A stretch of 32,491 bases of DNA, taken from the IMG/VR virus record IMGVR_UViG_3300030101_000881, positions 2,156-34,646 of that record; one strand, 5' to 3'. Both the position numbers and the translations under genes were made by a program. Below the pieces are notes generated by a model that did no database searches, was not told the origin of the DNA, and was given only the letters and a program-made list of their open reading frames with translations. The stretch is from a virus. Of the stretch, positions 27,381 to 32,491 are shown one piece after another. Numbering within the stretch: position 1 is the first letter of the stretch; each line of letters opens with the position of its first letter.

Positions 27381-28468
27381 TATAATTTATAATTAAGTCC
27401 AACTTTAATTTGCTTTAGGTTTCTATCCCAGTATCTCTGTAAAGTAATCTCACTAAATACACCTAGATTTTTACCCACTCTAAAACCAAATACACTACCT
27501 GCTGAGTAGTCTATCCAATCGCCTTCTACAAAATTATTGTAAGAATATCTTTCATCTCCACTCATTAATTGGTGCTTAGTTAGTATGTTGCCATATAAAT
27601 GCAACCAGAAGTTTTTCTTGTAATGATAAAAGTCTACGCCAACTACTGCTGCCAAATCTGCAAAACCACCTATTTCTGCTAATTTGTCTCTATTGTATTT
27701 ATTGACTACATTTTGAAATACACCGTTTCTGTAATCTGCATCACTGGCTGCAATAATTTGACCTTCTTGATTATACCATAAATAATCAAACCCTAAACTT
27801 TCTTCTGTAAATGGGTCTATCATTTCATATAGTTGGTCTGTATGGTATTGATAAGCTAATTCCCACCAAGCATTGTTTTCTAAATACTTTTGAATTGGGT
27901 TATGCCCATAGGCTTTTTCGTAAGTCCTATAGATTGAGCCGATACTTATACTTAGTTTCTTTCCTATAGGTAATCTAAATCTAACCTCTGCACTTTTATA
28001 ATCTATATCAATTAATTCATTCTTTTGATACTCACCTTTTACTAACCAGTATTTATCTAGGTATCTTACAAAAACTTCTTGATTGTCAAACTCTCTGCCC
28101 TGTTGTCTACCTCTTGAATATTCTACTAAGTATTCTAAACCTTTATATGCACCTATGTTTGACTTTACAGACTGATTTTTTTCACTACCATCATAAAACT
28201 TATTTCTATCTTCATACTGAAAGAAAGCTAACTTTCTTAAACCATAAGTAACCATCATGTCAGATGGATGCCTACGAGTAGTTTCTATTAGTTCGTTGTC
28301 TTGTGTTACAATAAATGTTTGTGGTGCTTGTATTGAGTTTGTTTGTGAGTAAGCTCCGTATATAGTAGAATACTTAAAGGTCTTTTTTAGCCAACCTTCT
28401 TTCTTTTCTTGACTGTTTGCGCTTATGCTTACGATAAGAGCGAATAATACTGCTATTAATTTTTTCAT
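27380..28468 (-). CDS. secreted outer-membrane-type beta-barrel protein
   Basis: A 362-aa protein with a clear signal peptide (MKKLIAVLFALIVSISANSQ, cleavage likely after NSQ or SA-N). The mature part is rich in aromatic residues in alternating strands (KGLEYLVEYSRGRQQGREFD, WLVKGEYQKNELIDIDYKSA, KLSISIGSIYRTYEKAYGHN, IKVGLNYKL at the end). The C-terminus finishes on strands like outer-membrane barrels. It could alter the host surface (superinfection exclusion) or weaken the outer membrane at lysis; the lysis-gene context fits either. Its first 95 nt overlap the previous gene. Confidence 0.7.
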   Translation of the reverse strand: MKKLIAVLFALIVSISANSQEKKEGWLKKTFKYSTIYGAYSQTNSIQAPQTFIVTQDNELIETTRRHPSDMMVTYGLRKLAFFQYEDRNKFYDGSEKNQSVKSNIGAYKGLEYLVEYSRGRQQGREFDNQEVFVRYLDKYWLVKGEYQKNELIDIDYKSAEVRFRLPIGKKLSISIGSIYRTYEKAYGHNPIQKYLENNAWWELAYQYHTDQLYEMIDPFTEESLGFDYLWYNQEGQIIAASDADYRNGVFQNVVNKYNRDKLAEIGGFADLAAVVGVDFYHYKKNFWLHLYGNILTKHQLMSGDERYSYNNFVEGDWIDYSAGSVFGFRVGKNLGVFSEITLQRYWDRNLKQIKVGLNYKL

Positions 28469-28775
28469 CTTTTGGTTTGTTTAATAATTTAATTGTTACT
28501 GATATAGCAACTCCTCCTAAAGTTGTTGCTAATAAATCCTTGCTATCAAATCCTCCATACCTCATTTCATCATAAGTTTCTTTACCTAAACCCACAATAA
28601 AAGAGGTAGCTGCTGCTCCCCCTATATTATCAAAAGTATGGTAACCTGTATAACCTGAAATAGTGCCTGCTGCAAAATGTAGAATCTTATCTTCTGGTAT
28701 TTGAGCAAAACATAAACTTGTTAGAAGCGTTGCTCCAACAAAGAGTCTATACGTTCTATTAAAGTGTCTTTCCAA
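28374..28775 (-). CDS. YfiM-like / DUF2279-like envelope protein
   Basis: A 133-aa protein with an N-terminal signal-like segment (YRLFVGATLLTSLCFAQ) and a YfiM-type core: PEDKILHFAAGTISGYTGYH (27-46), GLGKETYDEMRYGGFDSKDL (62-81), ATTLGGVAISV. The DKxLHFxAG, GxxKExYD and D-x-x-DL motifs identify the family; its role is unknown, and several bacterial members are lipoproteins. The C-terminus is very basic (SYRKHKRKQSRKERRLAKKD) and is encoded in the region that overlaps the next gene's signal peptide. It overlaps the previous gene by 55 nt. Confidence 0.7.
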   Translation of the reverse strand: MERHFNRTYRLFVGATLLTSLCFAQIPEDKILHFAAGTISGYTGYHTFDNIGGAAATSFIVGLGKETYDEMRYGGFDSKDLLATTLGGVAISVTIKLLNKPKDEKINSSIIRSYRKHKRKQSRKERRLAKKDL

Positions 28776-29050
28776 TTTTCAGGTAGTTTTAGGCTTATTC
28801 CACTTTCTATTCTTAATTCTTCCTCACCATCATTATATAAAATAATAGTAGGCAGATACTTTATACTATTCTTGTTAAACGCATCTTCAGATTTAGACAT
28901 AAACAATGTCTCTACATTGTAGTCTCTAAAATCTTTTAACGATACTTCTTCTGCAAATCCTGCTGTATACTGAATTATAGATATAGATTCAGTTTGTGCA
29001 AAATTAACAGCCGATACAAAAAGGGCAATTACCGTTACAATCCATTTCAT
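28721..29050 (-). CDS. secreted thioredoxin-fold-like protein without cysteines
   Basis: A 109-aa protein with a signal peptide (MKWIVTVIALFVSAVNFAQ). The remainder looks like part of a thioredoxin fold: ETLFMSKSEDAFNKNSIKYL, PTIILYNDGEEELRIESGIS, ending in a helix. IKYLPTIILYNDGEE matches the strand-cis-Pro-strand element of thioredoxins with Pro67, but there is no CxxC motif and no cysteine at all, so it cannot be a disulfide oxidoreductase. I recall similar proteins near lysis genes in Bacteroidota phages. It overlaps the previous gene by 4 nt and the next by 55 nt. Confidence 0.6.
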   Translation of the reverse strand: MKWIVTVIALFVSAVNFAQTESISIIQYTAGFAEEVSLKDFRDYNVETLFMSKSEDAFNKNSIKYLPTIILYNDGEEELRIESGISLKLPENWKDTLIERIDSLLEQRF

Positions 29051-29361
29051 CTTTGTTTACTAATTTGATATAATCTCTCATCAATCTTTTGTAGTTGGTC
29101 TTTGACTTCTTTTACATCTCCACTCAATACGTCTGTCTTTTCCTCAACTCTTTGGATTGTGCTTCTAACAAGCTCATCTTTGTATTGAAACTCTACAGGA
29201 TTTACACTATTGTTTTTTAGTGCATCTATGTCCTCTGTGTTAGTATCAACACTTGCTTGTAGGGTAAAGTAAATGCCAAACAAACTTGACAATCCAATGA
29301 CAGCTCCTACAATCTCTTTTAGAGATAAGCTAAATTTGCTTTCTGGGTTTAACTCTGCCAT
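29047..29361 (-). CDS. membrane-anchored coiled-coil protein
   Basis: A 104-aa protein with one N-terminal transmembrane helix (LKEIVGAVIGLSSLFGIYFT, ~14-33) followed by a long charged coiled coil (STIQRVEEKTDVLSGDVKEV, KDQLQKIDERLYQISKQR). The layout (short cytoplasmic start, membrane helix, periplasmic coiled coil) resembles inner-membrane spanins and small holin-accessory proteins, but no outer-membrane lipoprotein partner is obvious. It shares its first base with the stop of the previous gene and opens the lysis cassette. Confidence 0.6.
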   Translation of the reverse strand: MAELNPESKFSLSLKEIVGAVIGLSSLFGIYFTLQASVDTNTEDIDALKNNSVNPVEFQYKDELVRSTIQRVEEKTDVLSGDVKEVKDQLQKIDERLYQISKQR

Positions 29362-29726
29362 TACATTTTGTTTTCTTGATATGAAACTCCCATGAAACCA
29401 TGTATACCTTCACTATCTAAATCAAGTGCATAACTCTTCCATCCATAAGGGTGGTCTACAGTTACGTTTCCGTCTTCGTCAGTCTCTTCTAAGTCTTTCC
29501 AAAGTACATCTACATGATATTTTTCTGATAGTACAGGTGCTTTAGTTTCTTCACCTTCTTCATCATACTCGCCTTGCTCTAAAACTATGTTTCCTAGCTT
29601 AACAATAGTATGTCTATGTGAAGGAACATCATTGCCATCCTCATTCTTTACACTAGGTAAAGCATTGATTTTAGCTAATGCACTTGCTTCATCTGCGAAC
29701 TCATATTTGCTAATTTTAATTCCCAT
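29361..29726 (-). CDS. conserved acidic phage protein
   Basis: A 121-aa acidic protein: KISKYEFADEASALAKINAL, HRHTIVKLGNIVLEQGEYDE, YHVDVLWKDLEETDEDGNVT, then HPYGWKSYALDLDSEGIHGF and MGVSYQENKM. The HPYGWKSYxLDLDxEGIHGFxGVSYQ end is what I remember from small proteins encoded beside fibre genes in Bacteroidota phages. Function unknown; a fibre accessory or structural minor protein is plausible from position. Confidence 0.65.
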   Translation of the reverse strand: MGIKISKYEFADEASALAKINALPSVKNEDGNDVPSHRHTIVKLGNIVLEQGEYDEEGEETKAPVLSEKYHVDVLWKDLEETDEDGNVTVDHPYGWKSYALDLDSEGIHGFMGVSYQENKM

Positions 29727-29729
29727 TTT

Positions 29730-31016
29730 CTATTGTGTTAATTGTGTTAATAAATTATTTATTTCGGTATCTGTCATACCCTCTGTATCGTAATATCTTA
29801 AATCTTTGCATTTGCTATGTAAAAGACCACCTCCGTTAAATTGTCCAAAACTAAGTGTGGTTGGTTGAAACATAGTATATGTAGTAGTAACAACAGATTG
29901 TAAAACTCCATTAATATAATATTTTGTGTTACCACTTTTATAATATACTGCTATCTTGTTAAAATCTTTAATATTTGTAACTGATTTAGCATTAGTTATA
30001 GCTGCCGAACCACCAATTCTTATTGCATAAGAAATTTTATTAGTACTTGAGCTTGGCTTCAAAATCCTCAATACATTGTTTACTGTTCCATCACTTAATG
30101 TAAAATATCTTTTAAAAGAAGAATTATTTCCATCATATAAATCAGCAAACTCTGCAAAAAATATACCTTGCTCTGAGTTAAATGTACTAGCATCTCCTGC
30201 ACCTGTGCAAGTCTCTGCACTTCTTGTAGTTTGACTATTAGAATCACTTTTTATGTAACTAGAAGCTCTTTTACTAGTAGTTGTTTTTTCAAACTGAGCT
30301 CCCCATAAATAAACAAAAGAATTACCATCTAAAGGAACTGTACTTGTTCCATTTGCTGATGCTTGTCTAATTAATAATGTTCCACTTAAATCTGTTCCTG
30401 AAGTAAACTTAATAATACATCTATACCAGTCATTCGGATATTTCTCTATACTTGCTGTGTGATTAGCATAAGTAGTTCCTACTGCACCTGTAGCTAAATT
30501 AAAAAATGTTTCACCAGTACCCCCTCCATCTGAAAAACTTCCTGTTCTTAAAGCTATAAAATCCATACTACCTTTCTTAGCAAATACGCTAAAATGATAG
30601 TCCTCATCTTCTTCTACTGTTACTGATAAAAACCTTTGTGAAGTGTCTGTTCCTGTACTACCATCATCTGACATCTTAGAGCCATTAAGTTGTCCGTCTG
30701 GACTAGTTGTGGAGTTAGAAGTTACTGAACTCCTTGTTTGACCCCAACTAGAAAAAGATTGACTATACCCAATAATATTAGTAGAGGCAGGCTCTAATAA
30801 TAAACAAGGACAGCTATCTGGAACTCCATCTGTTAACCCATAATATAATCTAGGTGTGTTGTTAGCGCACAACTCCCATAACCCATCTTTATTTAACTTA
30901 TAGGCAGTTGAGCTTCTAGTAAAAGTAAAATCCCCAACACCATTCTCAGGCATGATAGAATATAATTTACTTGCTTTTACACCAGAAGGTATCATTGCTA
31001 AATTAGGTTGTTCCAT
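29730..31016 (-). CDS. fibre / receptor-binding protein with LamG-like end
   Basis: A 428-aa Ser/Thr/Asn-rich protein. It begins with the phage-fibre pattern GDFTFTRSSTAYKLNKDGLW, NTPRLYYGLTDG, CLLLEPASTN (~30-85). A jelly-roll-like carbohydrate-binding section follows (DYHFSVFAKKGSMDFIALRT, DWYRCIIKFTSG, FVYLWGAQFE; ~140-245), then a LamG/concanavalin-like C-terminal domain (GIFFAEFADL, KYYINGVLQS, LSFGQFNGGG, DLRYYDTEGMTDTEINNLL). The protein probably binds host glycans at the tail tip or decorates the particle. It is paralogous to the gene just upstream, with which its start codon overlaps. Confidence 0.75.
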   Translation of the reverse strand: MEQPNLAMIPSGVKASKLYSIMPENGVGDFTFTRSSTAYKLNKDGLWELCANNTPRLYYGLTDGVPDSCPCLLLEPASTNIIGYSQSFSSWGQTRSSVTSNSTTSPDGQLNGSKMSDDGSTGTDTSQRFLSVTVEEDEDYHFSVFAKKGSMDFIALRTGSFSDGGGTGETFFNLATGAVGTTYANHTASIEKYPNDWYRCIIKFTSGTDLSGTLLIRQASANGTSTVPLDGNSFVYLWGAQFEKTTTSKRASSYIKSDSNSQTTRSAETCTGAGDASTFNSEQGIFFAEFADLYDGNNSSFKRYFTLSDGTVNNVLRILKPSSSTNKISYAIRIGGSAAITNAKSVTNIKDFNKIAVYYKSGNTKYYINGVLQSVVTTTYTMFQPTTLSFGQFNGGGLLHSKCKDLRYYDTEGMTDTEINNLLTQLTQ

Positions 31017-32491
31017 TATGAAGTTAATTCTATTAATTGTGCATCTGTTAATGCTTCGTTATATACTGCTAAACCTTTTACTTTTCCGTAAAAGTTATCA
31101 GTACCATTTCCCTCAGCAAACTCTAATGTGTTTAATCCTGTAGGCATTGTTGCTGATGTATCTGTTGCTCCTATTTGAGAGCCATTAACAAAAAGTTTAC
31201 ATTGGTTTAGTTTGTAAGAAACTGCTATTTTATTATACTGCTCTATGCTGATTCCTGATGTTGCTGTAAAAAACACTTCAGAACCACCTGCTCTAACCTG
31301 ACCTACAATATTATTTGAAAGAAATATAATTCTTACACAATTAGTAATATCTCCATTACTCATAGCAATAAACCTATTGCCACCATCTTCATCTCCTTTT
31401 ATCTCTGCATATAAAACACCCTCTGTACTATTTACACTTGGTTTAGAATTGTTACAAGTTTCAGCAGCTCTTGTGATAGTTGTTCCTGCTGTGGGTATGT
31501 ATGATGTAGCGTATGATTGCTGTTCTAATTGATAACCAAATAAAGACACATCTACATTTCTACTTGTTAAATGTCCTCTAACTTCAACACCTACATTTGA
31601 AGTTGCTGTAAGTGTAGCTGTATAAGTAAATCTTTGCCAATCAGGAGTTGCTACAAAAGTAGATGGTGTTCCTCCTCCTGAATGGAAACCTAAAGTAACA
31701 TTGTCAGTAGTGTTAGATTTTGCATACACACTGAATGTAAATGTTGTAGCACCTGCTGTAACTAAATCTCTTAAAACTACTCTGTCAGAACTTGATGAGC
31801 CAACTGTTGCTTGTAGTCTAATTGCGTTTTTAGTACCATCAGGAGATATACTATAATTATTAGTAACTGTATGTGTTTGTGTTCCACTACTAAATGTTTC
31901 TAATGCACCACTTCCAAAAAAGTTAGAAAAGGTAAAAACATTTGTAGAACTCGGCTCTAAAAGTAAATGTGGTTGATCTTCTACTACTCCATTTGTTATA
32001 TCGTAACTTAATCTTGGTCTATCGCCTTGTACTTCTACTACGCTTACATTATTATAAAAACAATGCTTGTCTGTTGCACCACTTGCTGCCACTCTTAAAT
32101 TTATATATGTAGTTGTTGCCGTTGCTGTAAAATTTATTATAAGATTACTTGTAACACTTGTGTTTTGATATAGTTCTCCACCAAATACAGATGTTCCTAC
32201 TTGTACTATTCCGTTTACATTACCTGCGACAAAATCTAATTTCAACCTATAATTACTACCTACAACAGTAGTTACGGCTTGATATATACCACCATTTGAG
32301 GAATCATTTGTGGTTAGTTTTATTCCGTTAGTGTCTAAGGCTATATCTACACCACTAACAGTCCATCTATCATTAGGGTCTACTTGTTTTACTGATACGT
32401 TGTCTATTGATAAAGTCGTGTTGTCGCTTGATGAATATAATCTAATTAAAGTTGCATTAGCTACTATATATTCTGTATAAGTGCCATTAGC
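31016..32491 (-). CDS. large fibre protein, partial (runs off the right edge)
   Basis: The frame stays open to the window edge, so at least 491 aa of a longer protein are present; the TTG at 32245 is internal, not a start. The added part reads NATLIRLYSSSDNTTLSIDN, VSVKQVDPNDRW, as in carbohydrate-binding fibre repeats. A second similar module (FYNNVSVVEVQGDRPRLSYD) follows. The rest parallels the next gene: HLLLEPSSTNVFTFSNFF, FTFSVYAKSNTTDNVTL, GYQLEQQSYATSYIP, then a LamG-like end (GVLYAEIKGDEDGG, KLFVNGSQIG, GLAVYNEALTDAQLIEL). Probably a receptor-binding or tail-fibre protein. Confidence 0.75.
   Translation of the reverse strand, partial: ANGTYTEYIVANATLIRLYSSSDNTTLSIDNVSVKQVDPNDRWTVSGVDIALDTNGIKLTTNDSSNGGIYQAVTTVVGSNYRLKLDFVAGNVNGIVQVGTSVFGGELYQNTSVTSNLIINFTATATTTYINLRVAASGATDKHCFYNNVSVVEVQGDRPRLSYDITNGVVEDQPHLLLEPSSTNVFTFSNFFGSGALETFSSGTQTHTVTNNYSISPDGTKNAIRLQATVGSSSSDRVVLRDLVTAGATTFTFSVYAKSNTTDNVTLGFHSGGGTPSTFVATPDWQRFTYTATLTATSNVGVEVRGHLTSRNVDVSLFGYQLEQQSYATSYIPTAGTTITRAAETCNNSKPSVNSTEGVLYAEIKGDEDGGNRFIAMSNGDITNCVRIIFLSNNIVGQVRAGGSEVFFTATSGISIEQYNKIAVSYKLNQCKLFVNGSQIGATDTSATMPTGLNTLEFAEGNGTDNFYGKVKGLAVYNEALTDAQLIELTS

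Noticed and set aside
32243-32245. TTG as start of the last fibre gene
   Set aside because: The frame continues open to the window edge with fibre-like sequence including a VSVKQVD segment, so the gene is cut by the window rather than starting here.
1-32491. tRNA genes, integrase or attachment site, insertion sequences
   Set aside because: I looked for tRNA T-loop patterns in the intergenic regions and for recombinase signatures in all proteins and saw none; no terminal inverted repeats of a transposon were seen.

Overview
This window looks like most of the genome of a tailed, probably siphovirus-type phage of a Bacteroidota host, most likely a flavobacterium-like one. Three observations point to the host. 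The DNA is very AT-rich. Nearly all genes lack Shine-Dalgarno sequences. Several operon starts carry the Bacteroidota primary-sigma promoter pattern, TTTG about 19-21 nt upstream of TAnnTTTG or a close variant. Every gene I can support is on the minus strand, so transcription runs from high to low coordinates. I saw no integrase, repressor, tRNA, insertion sequence or CRISPR array.

Layout in the direction of transcription. (1) 32491-29361: two related fibre or receptor-binding proteins with LamG-like ends, the first cut by the window edge, then a conserved acidic protein. (2) 29361-25861: a lysis/envelope cassette with a membrane-anchored coiled coil, a secreted thioredoxin-fold-like protein without cysteines, a YfiM-like protein, a signal-peptide-bearing outer-membrane-type protein, an M15 peptidase endolysin, a 47-aa protein, a 3-TM-type holin and an M15-like protein that has lost zinc ligands. 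(3) 25746-19292: DNA metabolism and regulation, with an ERF annealing protein, an SSB-like protein, a RecA-fold ATPase, a RusA-like resolvase, a sigma-like factor, a metallophosphoesterase, a dATP/dGTP diphosphohydrolase-like protein, a FEN/T7-type 5' nuclease and a stand-alone DnaA domain IV. (4) 19278-17673: terminase small and large subunits. (5) 17669-14402: six short direct repeats right behind the large terminase, then a cluster of tiny genes with their own promoters, a strong terminator and about 490 nt of non-coding DNA. (6) 14265-1: tail and head genes, comprising a tail assembly chaperone with a -1 frameshift, tail-completion and baseplate proteins, tape measure, XkdF-like protease polyprotein, tiny Cys-rich and basic proteins, scaffold, major capsid, tail tube, portal and connector.

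The structural order is unusual: tail genes and tape measure come before protease, scaffold and capsid, and the portal lies after the capsid. If the genome is circular or circularly permuted, the left end (connector) would run straight into the fibre genes at the right end.

The most interesting signals are these: (a) a 9-T slippery run in the tail chaperone gene with an 88-codon open -1 frame of typical chaperone-T sequence, which makes about 200 nt dual-coding; (b) a 15-nt element ending in the start codon, CGTTATCAwArTATG, found only at four late genes and partly a perfect palindrome; (c) the six-copy TGTTTAACATG array after terL; (d) terminators right after the major capsid, tail-tube and SSB genes, which may set expression ratios; (e) the inactive-looking M15 homologue; (f) lysis-region genes whose signal-peptide codons overlap the previous gene by 55 and 95 nt.

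All family names rest on reading motifs by eye; no database search was run.
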